Below, in pieces: positions 23,060 through 29,418 of a DNA stretch of 29,418 nucleotides. Numbering within the stretch: the stretch's first letter is position 1; every line of letters begins with the position of its first letter. A program made the position numbers and the translations under genes. The notes under the pieces were generated by a model that made no database searches, was not told the DNA's origin, and was given only the letters and a program-made list of their open reading frames with translations. The stretch lies in the IMG/VR virus record IMGVR_UViG_3300007516_000093, positions 1 through 29,418 of that record; one strand, written 5' to 3'. The DNA is from a virus.

Positions 23060-23933
23060 CATACACCTATCCCATCGGCCGCCGGCGGCACGTGCCGCCG
23101 AGCCGGATTGGTATGGCCGGCAATTGGCCTATCTCACGGAGCTCCGGGTTGTGGCCGGTGCCACCCCGATTATCTGTGCTGGGGATATCTTTGATAAATG
23201 GAATTCACCGCCCGAATTGATTGAATTTGCAATCAAACACATGCCGCACATGTACGCAATCCCAGGGCAGCACGACCTACCCAACCACAGCACCGCCCAG
23301 GCCCACCGCTCGGCGTATGGGTGCATCCGTGCGGCCGAAACTATTACAGAAATACCGCCGGCCGGTATGGCGATTCCTGGGTTGTTTCTTTGGCCATTCC
23401 CCTGGGGGACCACGCCCACGCCCTGCCCGGAGGCCTCGCAACATGGGTTCAATATCGCCGTCATCCACCAATACGTTCACAGGGGCGGTGCCACCGCATA
23501 CACCGGGGCCGATAAATCCGGGCACGCCATGCGGTTGATGGCCACGGCCAGCGGATACGATGTTTGGCATACCGGGGACAACCACATCCCATTCAATGCC
23601 ACAAACAAAGGCAAGCTGCTGTGGAATGGTGGTGGTTTCATGGCCCGCAAAACGGACGAACGAACACATCGGCCACGTGTTGGGCTCCTAATGAATGATG
23701 GTGGTGTTCTGGTTATCAAGGACCACCACATCAACACAGAAGAAGACCAGTGGGTGGCCGAAGTAGATGCACACGACGCACCCATGCCTGCGGCCGGGTT
23801 CGCGGCCGCCCTGGCCGAGCTGGTTGGTGGTGGTGGGGAGTCGTTCGAAGATGCCGTGCATACGTGGCTCACGGCGAACCCGGGCACGTGCCCACACGTG
23901 CGGAAGTTATTACTGGAGTCGATTAATGCTTGA
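23007..23933 (+). CDS. sbcD: SbcD/Mre11-like metallophosphoesterase nuclease
   Basis: Nuclease partner of the split Rad50, cutting DNA ends and hairpins. The 308-residue protein carries the calcineurin-type metal ligands VSDIHLSH (D18, H20), CAGDIFDKWNSP (D60), IPGQHDLPNH (H89), VIHQYVHR and TGDNHIPF. GQHD replaces the common GNHD. ATG 23007 has GGAG seven bases upstream, although the gene overlaps the metalloprotease by 53 bases. The C-terminal part (about 245-308) is short, probably the Rad50-contact region. It lies between the Rad50 N-terminal and C-terminal genes. Confidence 0.9.
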   Translation: MKKEMPSRKKLLAVLVSDIHLSHRPPAARAAEPDWYGRQLAYLTELRVVAGATPIICAGDIFDKWNSPPELIEFAIKHMPHMYAIPGQHDLPNHSTAQAHRSAYGCIRAAETITEIPPAGMAIPGLFLWPFPWGTTPTPCPEASQHGFNIAVIHQYVHRGGATAYTGADKSGHAMRLMATASGYDVWHTGDNHIPFNATNKGKLLWNGGGFMARKTDERTHRPRVGLLMNDGGVLVIKDHHINTEEDQWVAEVDAHDAPMPAAGFAAALAELVGGGGESFEDAVHTWLTANPGTCPHVRKLLLESINA

Positions 23934-24174
23934 CCAAATCAAAGAAATTCAACGTAGACTAGAAGCGGCCAAGGCCAAGGCAGACCAGGCACGTGGCCGC
24001 ATAGATGCCGCCATGGAAGGGCTCAAAGAAACGTACGGGTGCAATACCATAGAAGAGGCCGAGGCCAAGTTGGAGGCCTACAAAAGCCGGGCAAAAAAAC
24101 TCGATGCAATATTCACCAAAAAGCTAAAGGAATTTGAAAATGATTTCGCAGGAATCCTGGAAGACCTGGACTAA
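23926..24174 (+). CDS. Short coiled-coil protein, probable descending arm of the split Rad50
   Basis: An 82-residue, almost wholly helical protein with GGAG before ATG 23926 and an eight-base overlap with the sbcD-like stop. Heptad-like runs (IKEIQRRLEAAKAKADQARG, then EEAEAKLEAYKSRAKKLDAI) indicate a coiled coil. It has no ATPase motif. It lies directly before the gene for the Rad50 C-terminal lobe and overlaps it by 35 bases, so it may supply part of the returning coiled-coil arm as a separate chain. Alternative: an unrelated coiled-coil adaptor. Confidence 0.65.
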   Translation: MLDQIKEIQRRLEAAKAKADQARGRIDAAMEGLKETYGCNTIEEAEAKLEAYKSRAKKLDAIFTKKLKEFENDFAGILEDLD

Positions 24175-24718
24175 GGCCGCAGCCACCTGCCGGGCGGCCG
24201 GTGCAACCCATGCCGCCCGGGTGGCTGTGGAACGGGATGCACTAGAAGATGCGGTGCGGGAGCGGGCCGTGGCAGCCGAAGCCAGGCAGATTGCCCAGGC
24301 GATTGCGGCCGAAGTTCAAACCCGTGTTCACACGCGGGTCGCGGCAATTGTGAACCGGTGCCTAACCGCAGTTTTTGACGAGCCGTACGAATTCAAAATT
24401 CTATTCGAACAGAAACGTGGCCGCACAGAGGCCTCGCTTGTATTCATGCGTGACGGGGTGGCCGTAGACCCCATGTCGGCGGCCGGCGGTGGTGTTGTGG
24501 ATATTGCGGCGTTCGGGTTGCGGCTCGCGTGCCTGGCCCTAACCCGGCCCCAGCGGCGGCGGTTGTTGGTGATGGACGAGCCGTTCCGATTTGTTTCTGT
24601 TGGGCACCGGCCGCGGGTGCGGGCCATGGTGGCCGCATTGGCCGATGAAATGGGGTTTCAATTTATCTACGTCACGCATATTCCCGAGCTTGTTGTGGGG
24701 AATGTCATCGAAGTCTAA
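24140..24718 (+). CDS. Rad50/SbcC C-terminal half: signature motif and Walker B domain
   Basis: The second ATPase lobe of the split Rad50. AAAGGA eight bases before ATG 24140 supports this start; a TTG two codons earlier is less likely. The 192-residue protein opens with a short Ala/Arg-rich helix (about 10-75), then strands, then the ABC signature-like SAAGGGVVDIAAFGLR (113-128), Walker B LLVMDEPF (142-149), and the His-switch VTH (178-180). No Walker A is present, complementing the protein at 20605, which has Walker A and no Walker B. Both must meet to hydrolyse ATP. Confidence 0.87.
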   Translation: MISQESWKTWTKAAATCRAAGATHAARVAVERDALEDAVRERAVAAEARQIAQAIAAEVQTRVHTRVAAIVNRCLTAVFDEPYEFKILFEQKRGRTEASLVFMRDGVAVDPMSAAGGGVVDIAAFGLRLACLALTRPQRRRLLVMDEPFRFVSVGHRPRVRAMVAALADEMGFQFIYVTHIPELVVGNVIEV

Positions 24719-24724
24719 AAATTA

Positions 24725-24830
24725 TCATAATTCGTGGCCAAGTGCCATTGCCTCTGCCGAAGCATTACCGTATACTTAACCGGTAACGCAAACAACACCA
24801 CCACACAGGACAAAGACAATGGCAACGATC
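24725..24830 (+). repeat. Copy C of the promoter-leader module (partner at 7064-7172)
   Basis: Apart from a three-base indel and a few changes, this stretch matches 7064-7172, from the TCATAATTCGTGGCC element through promoter, leader and the codons MATI of the following gene. In this copy the upstream AATTAT-C-ATAATT (24719-24731) forms a perfect inverted repeat. Confidence 0.85.
24748..24786 (+). promoter_or_regulatory. Sigma70-type promoter with dyad (copy C)
   Basis: TTGCCT (24748-24753), 17-base spacer, TATACT (24771-24776), flanked by TTACCG and CGGTAA arms. Identical to the promoter at 7087. Drives the gene at 24819. Confidence 0.75.
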
Positions 24831-25070
24831 AAAAGAAACCTAAATGGCGAGCAGAGCCTAACAGACCTAAGAGCAAGATTTAAGGAATCCGTTAACAAAC
24901 GGATGGAAAACGACAATGGAAATTGGGTAATAAGTGATCAGTTTGGTTCGCAGAAGTATCCGATGAGATATAACGAAAGGGAAGTGTTGCAATTGTTTTT
25001 GTTTGGGAAAGCTGAGAGCAAGCAGGACGCAAGAGATATGATTGGTTTTCAAAAACACTTATCATTCTAA
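24819..25070 (+). CDS. Small promoter-led unknown protein
   Basis: An 83-residue basic protein with AGGACAAAGACA before the ATG. Its base use is more AT-rich than the surrounding replication genes, suggesting separate ancestry. It contains no motif I recognise (charged helix EQSLTDLRARFKESVNKRME, then a beta-like middle with WVISDQFGSQKYPMRY). It shares only leader and first codons with the gene at 7161. Likely an accessory early gene. Confidence 0.65.
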   Translation: MATIKRNLNGEQSLTDLRARFKESVNKRMENDNGNWVISDQFGSQKYPMRYNEREVLQLFLFGKAESKQDARDMIGFQKHLSF

Positions 25071-25099
25071 CTTTTAATGAAAAGGGGGCCGGCGGTTGC

Positions 25100-25164
25100 A
25101 TACGCGGATGAATAATATCTTTGAAAAATTATCATTTAAGTGGCCTGGAGCCATTGCTCTGGCC
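25100..25164 (+). repeat. Copy D of the 65-bp dispersed repeat (partner at 1308-1372)
   Basis: Contains CGGATGAATAATATCTTTGA and the GGCC hairpin; the first bases correspond to the 3' end of the methyltransferase reading frame, here without that gene. The hairpin pairs GGCC..GGAGC with GCTC..GGCC around loop CATT. Confidence 0.8.
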
Positions 25165-25193
25165 GAAGCATTACACTAAGCTTAGGATGTAAC
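25154..25193 (+). promoter_or_regulatory. Promoter-like region (copy D) with its own dyad
   Basis: TTGCTC (25154-25159), 17-base spacer, TAAGCT (25177-25182), weaker than copies B and C. The -10 sits in the palindrome CTAAGCTTAG flanked by TTACA and TGTAA. The sequence of the arms differs from B and C but the symmetry is kept. Drives the gene at 25225. Confidence 0.55.
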
Positions 25194-25224
25194 ACAAACA
25201 ACACCCCACACGAGGAACGCAAAG

Positions 25225-25662
25225 ATGCAGATCGAACTTACTCAAGTAGCAAACGACACACGCGGAAATGCTCGCTATGTTTGCAACTATCTTGCCATTG
25301 CTGACACTTTTGAAGCCGCCCTGAAAATTACCAGAGACATCGGGGGACACAAGTATCAAAGCCGGAAAACCAGTGGCGGAATTGTATTCAAAACCCGAAA
25401 GAGCTTGGACGAATTGCAAGAATCCATTGAACGCGTTAAGGAGGGTTTGCATGAACAGACCATACGCGAACACGCACAGGGGAACGTGGCGGGTGCGATC
25501 GATCAAGCACACGCGTATGGCGGCCTCAAAGGGGCTTACGACTCCTACGCGCAGAACACGATTGACAGCGTTTTAGAAGACGGGTATAGCGGGGAAGATG
25601 CCTATGATGCTGCTATCTGGTTCACCAAATTGTTCGCAGAAAAAACGGGCTTGACTTTTTAA
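25225..25662 (+). CDS. Unknown promoter-led protein
   Basis: A 145-residue protein with GAGGAACGCAAAG before the ATG. It has a beta-rich start (MQIELTQVANDTRGNARYVC), a Lys/Arg-rich middle (KYQSRKTSGGIVFKTRKS) and a helical C-terminal half (DELQESIERVKEGLHEQT, then AYGGLKGAYDSYAQN). Base use is closer to AT-neutral than the replication genes. No family recognised. Its unit ends at the terminator at 25688. Confidence 0.65.
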   Translation: MQIELTQVANDTRGNARYVCNYLAIADTFEAALKITRDIGGHKYQSRKTSGGIVFKTRKSLDELQESIERVKEGLHEQTIREHAQGNVAGAIDQAHAYGGLKGAYDSYAQNTIDSVLEDGYSGEDAYDAAIWFTKLFAEKTGLTF

Positions 25663-25687
25663 GGCAGCGGTGCCACCCAAACAAACG

Positions 25688-25719
25688 GGCCGGGTGCGTA
25701 TGGCACCCGGCCATTTTCT
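25688..25719 (+). terminator. Rho-independent terminator
   Basis: GGCCGGGTGC (25688-25697) and GCACCCGGCC (25703-25712) form a perfect ten-base-pair stem with loop GTATG, followed by ATTTTCT. Same element as at 7404. Confidence 0.85.
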
Positions 25720-25738
25720 AACCAAAAGGAACACAAAG

Positions 25739-26050
25739 ATGATGACCCGCCAAAGCATTAAAGACTACGTTTCCCACGTTGTTGACGACGCCGGTGCCGG
25801 CCGCACCCTAAATGCGGATACTAACGCAATCATCCGCGAGCGTGGGGACAACCACGACGGCGAGACCTACGAGTATGCATCGGTGCTGGTGGGCTGGCAG
25901 TGCGGATTCGAGCCGATGTTCGTGGCGGTGCATAGCTACTTAGACTATCGCCTAGACGACCAGGACGCCCGCGAAATGGCGATGGATTACCTATCGGAGA
26001 TCGGTTGGTTTGCCGGCCCGCCCACCGAACCGGATTACATAATCCGATAG
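25739..26050 (+). CDS. Small acidic protein of unknown function
   Basis: A 103-residue protein with AAAAGGAACACAAAG before ATG 25739; a second ATG follows directly. It follows a terminator with no promoter of its own in view, so it may rely on read-through. Asp-rich (HVVDDAGAGRT, then DYRLDDQDAREMAMDYLSE), resembling the small acidic proteins that phages make early, but with no named family. It is the last rightward gene before the strand switch. Confidence 0.65.
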   Translation: MMTRQSIKDYVSHVVDDAGAGRTLNADTNAIIRERGDNHDGETYEYASVLVGWQCGFEPMFVAVHSYLDYRLDDQDAREMAMDYLSEIGWFAGPPTEPDYIIR

Positions 26051-26056
26051 ACAAGC

Positions 26057-26097
26057 AAACCCGGCAGGAGCCCAGAGAGCGGGCCGCCCGGGTTGCA
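26057..26097. terminator. Convergent-gene inverted repeat, possible bidirectional terminator
   Basis: AACCCGG (about 26058-26064) pairs with CCGGGTT (about 26088-26094) around a 23-base loop between the rightward gene ending at 26050 and the leftward gene ending at 26098. No long T tract follows on either side, so termination may be weak or rho-dependent. The right arm belongs to a copy of the dispersed TAGTGCAACCCGGGC repeat. Confidence 0.4.
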
Positions 26098-26835
26098 CTA
26101 CACAGCCTCGGGTGCAATGCCAAGCTGACGAAAAACCGCCAAGCATGCCGGGTCAAACCCCGGCTCGATGCTTTCTATGCGGGCCGTGTATGCGGCCGGG
26201 TGTTTGGCATACCACGCCGGGTCGCTCATAATCCGGCTGCAATGGGGGGCGCCCGTGTCCTCCCACCGGAAAACGTACGACGGGGCCGTGTCGTGGGCCG
26301 TGTCGTATGGGTGGCCGTATTTGGCCGCAAGGTCCGTGATAAATTCTTGATCAAACGTGGCCCGGTTGGTTTGCCGCCACCCACCCATTTCGATGAAGCA
26401 ATCCCCACGCACGGCCAGGGCACCATGGAACCGGCCGGCGGCGTCTTCTACAAAGGTACGGCCACCGGCGAGCCCGTATGTTGACCGGACCCGGGAGGGT
26501 TTGGCCCACGGTGCCACCGCCAGGCCGGTGGCCATTGCCCGGAGATGGTGCGGTAGGTATATGTCATCATCGTCCCACACCACCAACCCATCCCACGTAT
26601 GGCCGAGCCGGGTGTATGTGTCAATCATTACATGGTACTTAAGGGGCAAGTGCCCGCACCGTTGCGGCGACGACATAATGCACACCCGGCCATCATAGGC
26701 CGGGGCGATATTGCCCAGATCGTCAAAGATCAACAGAGTGGCGTCTTTGTGTGATTGGGCGAGGAAACAGGCGATGGTGTTCCGCAGCAGGTGCGGCGGG
26801 CGGCCATACGTTGGGCAGACGCAAAGTAGGTTCAT
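26098..26835 (-). CDS. GT-A family glycosyltransferase (GT2-like)
   Basis: A 245-residue protein; the frame is open further upstream but ATG 26835 begins the recognisable domain (MNLLCVCPTYGRPPHLLRNT). LLIFDDLGN (34-42) and VVWDDDDIYLPHHL (85-98) supply the nucleotide-sugar and metal-binding acids (DxD) of the GT2 fold. The C-terminal FRWEDTGAPHCS region recurs in phage glycosyltransferases. No membrane segment, so it acts in the cytoplasm, probably on a phage protein or surface sugar. Lies 104 bases downstream of the larger glycosyltransferase in the same direction. Acceptor not visible. Confidence 0.75.
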   Translation of the reverse strand: MNLLCVCPTYGRPPHLLRNTIACFLAQSHKDATLLIFDDLGNIAPAYDGRVCIMSSPQRCGHLPLKYHVMIDTYTRLGHTWDGLVVWDDDDIYLPHHLRAMATGLAVAPWAKPSRVRSTYGLAGGRTFVEDAAGRFHGALAVRGDCFIEMGGWRQTNRATFDQEFITDLAAKYGHPYDTAHDTAPSYVFRWEDTGAPHCSRIMSDPAWYAKHPAAYTARIESIEPGFDPACLAVFRQLGIAPEAV

Positions 26836-26939
26836 TTGATTACAGCCAATCTGGAAAAACATGCACGGCAAGGCCCCTTTGTGGTACTCGTGCGTCTCCG
26901 CCCCATCATGCACCACATCGGCCCACCGGTGGCACCCCG

Positions 26940-28997
26940 TTACCAAACACCTTCCGCCGCGATGGTGGTTTTGGCACCACGTTTGATTGCCCGATCCAGA
27001 AGGAGGGAAACACCACGGCGGCCCTCCTGCATTATCTTTGCCTTGGTGTATGTGGCCAACCTGGCTGCCATTGGCTGTCCCTTGGCTTGGTCGTACAACG
27101 CGGCCGTCCTTGTTTCTATTTCTTCGTTCAGCCAGCCGATAATTGTCTCCCGGTTGTCGCCACACCACCCGGGGCCGAGGCGGTCCATCATCGCAGCACG
27201 GGCGTTGCACTTGCAGTTCGGGGTTGCATGGATCCCAACACGGGCCAGCAGCTTCTTCAATTCGGTGCCGGTGCCATACCCGGTGGCCCACGGCCGCACC
27301 CGGGCCGGCGGTCGGTCCGCCGGCACCTGGCTCAGTATGGTAAGGCCATACTGGGCGTCGGTATGGTATGCCACAAACCAGGACGGGTTCGCAGTGAGCC
27401 ATGCGGTGACACCACCAGACATTCCGGGGCCGCCGTCGTCACCCTGTTCGCCGTGTGCGTGCGTGTCGTGGAGAACAATGTACTTCGCCACCATGGCCCC
27501 GAAGCGGTCTAATTCGGCCCGAATCCGTGGCCCGTTGTGGTGTGTGTCGACAAACAGCATTTCCGTTGGTTCGATTTCGTTTAGGTTCAGCACATCTCCA
27601 TCAAAATCCGGTGTGTTGGGCACGTGGCTGGTCCACGTCATAGTCATATCCGAGTTGCGTGGTATGGCACCATGCAACTTGGCCAGGAATAAATCCGGCT
27701 CCGTGGAATACGTGACTACGGTATGTGGCCGGCCGGCGATGAGGGCCATGGTGGATTCACGCCGCTTCGTAAACTCCGTCACGTGGTGGCACCGGCCGGC
27801 GTACGCCCGGAGGATGGGCATGTGTTGGTCCAAGTCGCGTGGTTGGCCGGCCAACCATTCAAATAAGTCATCGATGGCGTACATTTCCCGGGGTGGTTGT
27901 GGCAACCCGTGGTCCCGAAATGTCAGCATGCCATCAGACGCCCCGGGTGTGGCCGGTTGCGGCGTGGCCGGGAGCTTCGGTGCAACCTCCGGGTTGGCTA
28001 TCAGTCGGTCCCACTCAAATTGGCTGAATAGTTTGCTCTGGACAAAGTGCCGGTGTACCGGGTCCAGGGGCAAGCCAAGCTCCTGGAACCCGAGCACATA
28101 ATTCCGAACTTTCAAAAATCTGCTCAGGGGGTACCGTACGCCATCCGGGCGTCCGAACCGATGGCCCCAACGTAGGAACGGTAGGCACCACACCCGGTGG
28201 CCCGCCTGTCGGAATTTCTCGTGGATGTAACATTCCTCACCACCAAACCCGCGAAAGTGAGGATTGAAACCTAACCACGCGTCACGCCGACACGCAAACA
28301 AACCAAGTCCCTGAGCAGGTATTTCAAACGGGGGCTCGTCGGGGCCGGCACCGAGCATCCGGTGGCCCATGCGGCTCAGTGCCAATTCGTGCTGGGGCCA
28401 TGCCACGGCCGGGATTTCGTCGCCCTCTATTTCGGCGAGCGGCGTACCGGTCATGAGGTCGCAGAACAACACACGGCCATCCGGCCCTTGCTTGGTGCTG
28501 TACACGGTGCCACGGTACGCCCAGGCATTGGCCCAAATACCCCACATCTCCTCTCGCCACGTTGGGTCAAAGTGGGATGAAAATGTAGTGTTATCGTCAT
28601 AGACAATTGGGCCGTGGAACAAATCGGAAGATTCCGGCACGGTGGCACCGTAGTCCAGGAACCGCTGTATGGCACCGGGTGCCAACAGCACGTGACAATC
28701 AACGCACATAACCCACTCGCCTCGGGCGTGTGCGAACACGGCGTTCCGCGTCTGCGAAGTGCCAAGGGTGTCCGGGAATGGGATGTACCGTATGGCATAC
28801 GGCCCGGACCACCCATCCACCAGGTCACGCAGCATCTTCCCGTGTGCCGTGTGTGGTGTGTTGTCGATTACAATGATTTCCACCTCGGCCATGGTCTCGG
28901 CCGGGGTGTATGTCTTGATCGCCTGGATTGTGAAATAGGCACCATGAAAGTCATCGAAATGGGCCATGCCGATTGTGAGTTTGGGTTTCTTATTCAT
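26940..28997 (-). CDS. Glycosyltransferase (GT2/GT27-like) fused to methyltransferase-like and C-terminal domains
   Basis: A 685-residue protein starting MNKKPKLTIGMAHF at 28997; the open frame runs upstream but only by overlapping the next gene. Residues 1-300 are a GT-A domain with IIVIDNT (41-47), the DxD-like CVDCHV (98-103), and GFGGEECYIHEKFRQAG (about 250-266) followed by LRWGHRFGRP, which resembles the C-terminal part of polypeptide GalNAc-transferases. Residues 340-356 are a Pro-rich linker. About 420-560 resemble a class I methyltransferase (TEMLFVDTHHNG, then KYIVLHDTHAHGE). The last 110 carry TGTELKKLLARVGI and NCKCNAR..WC. The three-domain fusion and its place beside a Thr-rich protein suggest protein glycosylation, by inference. 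Confidence 0.75.
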   Translation of the reverse strand: MNKKPKLTIGMAHFDDFHGAYFTIQAIKTYTPAETMAEVEIIVIDNTPHTAHGKMLRDLVDGWSGPYAIRYIPFPDTLGTSQTRNAVFAHARGEWVMCVDCHVLLAPGAIQRFLDYGATVPESSDLFHGPIVYDDNTTFSSHFDPTWREEMWGIWANAWAYRGTVYSTKQGPDGRVLFCDLMTGTPLAEIEGDEIPAVAWPQHELALSRMGHRMLGAGPDEPPFEIPAQGLGLFACRRDAWLGFNPHFRGFGGEECYIHEKFRQAGHRVWCLPFLRWGHRFGRPDGVRYPLSRFLKVRNYVLGFQELGLPLDPVHRHFVQSKLFSQFEWDRLIANPEVAPKLPATPQPATPGASDGMLTFRDHGLPQPPREMYAIDDLFEWLAGQPRDLDQHMPILRAYAGRCHHVTEFTKRRESTMALIAGRPHTVVTYSTEPDLFLAKLHGAIPRNSDMTMTWTSHVPNTPDFDGDVLNLNEIEPTEMLFVDTHHNGPRIRAELDRFGAMVAKYIVLHDTHAHGEQGDDGGPGMSGGVTAWLTANPSWFVAYHTDAQYGLTILSQVPADRPPARVRPWATGYGTGTELKKLLARVGIHATPNCKCNARAAMMDRLGPGWCGDNRETIIGWLNEEIETRTAALYDQAKGQPMAARLATYTKAKIMQEGRRGVSLLLDRAIKRGAKTTIAAEGVW

Positions 28998-29013
28998 ATC
29001 GCTTTTGGTTTGG

Positions 29014-29418
29014 TTAATTGGGCCGGCAATACCCCTGCTGAATATTGCCTTCGTTGCATGGGCCGTACATGCCGAAGCAGTAGCAACCGAAGCCACACTG
29101 GTCGGCCGGGAACGGCAGGAAAACACCACCAACACAGGCCAGGGTGCATGGAGATCCCTCACACCCGCCTCCCGGAATATAAGTGGTGGTGGTTGTCGAT
29201 GTGGTGGTGGTGGTGGTTGTCGACGTGGTGCCGGGGCATGCACCGGAGCAGGCAACACCCGAGCCCTGCCACTGGCCGGAGTACACCGAAACGCACACTG
29301 TAGACGCCACCTCAACGCACGATAGGCCGTCGAGGCCATAACAACATGCTCCCACGGCCGTTGTGGTTGTCGGGGCCGTTGTCGTGGTTGTGGTGGTGGT
29401 TGTCGTGTTGGCGTACCC
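29014..29418 (-). CDS. Cys-rich protein with poly-Thr linkers, partial (N-terminus beyond window)
   Basis: Leftward gene running off the right edge; the visible part is about 134 residues. Two Thr runs (nine or so, then TTSTTTTTTTSTTTTT) separate compact Cys-rich modules. One begins GACCYGLDGLSCVEV and continues to WQGSGVACSGACPG, the GACC..DG.C...WQG.G..C pattern. The next (GGGCEGSPCTLACVGG, then CGFGCYCFG) differs. An extracellular or virion-surface structural protein is likely, its Thr runs being mucin-like. It ends 16 bases before the glycosyltransferase start, so both are probably in one operon. The start and any signal peptide lie outside the window. Confidence 0.7.
   Translation of the reverse strand, partial: GYANTTTTTTTTTTAPTTTTAVGACCYGLDGLSCVEVASTVCVSVYSGQWQGSGVACSGACPGTTSTTTTTTTSTTTTTYIPGGGCEGSPCTLACVGGVFLPFPADQCGFGCYCFGMYGPCNEGNIQQGYCRPN

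Noticed and set aside
26836-27402. Upstream extension of the small glycosyltransferase frame
   Set aside because: The extension overlaps the coding region of the larger glycosyltransferase in another frame and lacks domain similarity; the GT-A fold starts at the Met at 26835.
26836-28101. A 421-codon plus-strand frame opposite the large glycosyltransferase
   Set aside because: The minus strand carries GT-A and methyltransferase-like patterns; the plus translation has none.
28998-29339. Upstream extension of the large glycosyltransferase frame
   Set aside because: It is Pro/Arg-rich, overlaps the Cys/Thr-rich gene and includes no recognisable domain; MNKKPKLTIGMAHF at 28997 begins the GT fold.

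Overview
The window reads as the replication, recombination and repair half of a tailed double-stranded DNA phage (Caudoviricetes) or a close relative. It is about 29 kb of GC-rich DNA with almost no spacing between genes. There are many ATGA or TAATG stop/start overlaps, clear AGGA/GGAG ribosome binding sites, and small unknown genes set off by their own promoters and hairpin terminators. No tRNA, rRNA, insertion sequence, integrase or CRISPR array was seen. No capsid, portal, terminase or lysis gene is visible. The host is not fixed by the sequence. A CsrA homologue and sigma70-type promoters indicate a bacterial host. The GACC...WQG.G..C cysteine pattern of the last gene, as I recall it, is common in Planctomycetota and their viruses, but that is weak evidence.

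Rightward block, 53-24718. First come a small unknown protein, a DNA amino-methyltransferase, a sigma-like regulator, an SNF2-family helicase and a small ribbon-helix-helix protein. The replisome follows: zinc-finger/TOPRIM primase, a winged-helix protein that probably starts replication, and a DnaB-type helicase. A promoter-led orphan gene and a Lys-rich protein come next, then a protein with a PLP-enzyme (TrpB/ACC-deaminase) fold. The sliding clamp, a uracil-DNA glycosylase/3'-5' exonuclease fusion, a MazG-like protein, the family A polymerase core and a clamp-loader ATPase follow. Next is a T4-like recombination set: UvsY-like mediator, gp32-like single-strand binding protein with a long repeated acidic tail, and UvsX/RecA. 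Then come a flap/5'-3' exonuclease, a PD-(D/E)XK nuclease, CsrA and a zinc-ribbon protein. Last is an SbcCD (Mre11/Rad50) system in which Rad50 is split in two, with a secreted metalloprotease gene lying between the halves.

Right part, 24719-29418. Three small unknown genes sit in promoter/terminator modules that share sequence with the modules at 1308-1400 and 7063-7160. After a convergent junction at about 26051-26097 the strand switches. Three leftward genes follow, in their transcription order: a Cys-rich protein with poly-Thr linkers (cut by the window end), a glycosyltransferase fused to a methyltransferase-like domain, and a second small glycosyltransferase.

Working together: methyltransferase and helicases act at DNA entry and opening; primase, initiator, helicase, clamp, loader and split polymerase form a nearly complete phage replisome; UvsX/UvsY/gp32, SbcCD and nucleases carry recombination-dependent replication and repair. 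CsrA and the sigma-like protein may redirect host expression. The most interesting points are a run of perfect inverted repeats plus an AT-rich tract inside the initiator gene (a lambda-O-like origin candidate), the Rad50 split exactly after its zinc-hook CxxC, the polymerase split with an inserted gene, and a possible mucin-like O-glycosylation cassette at the right end.
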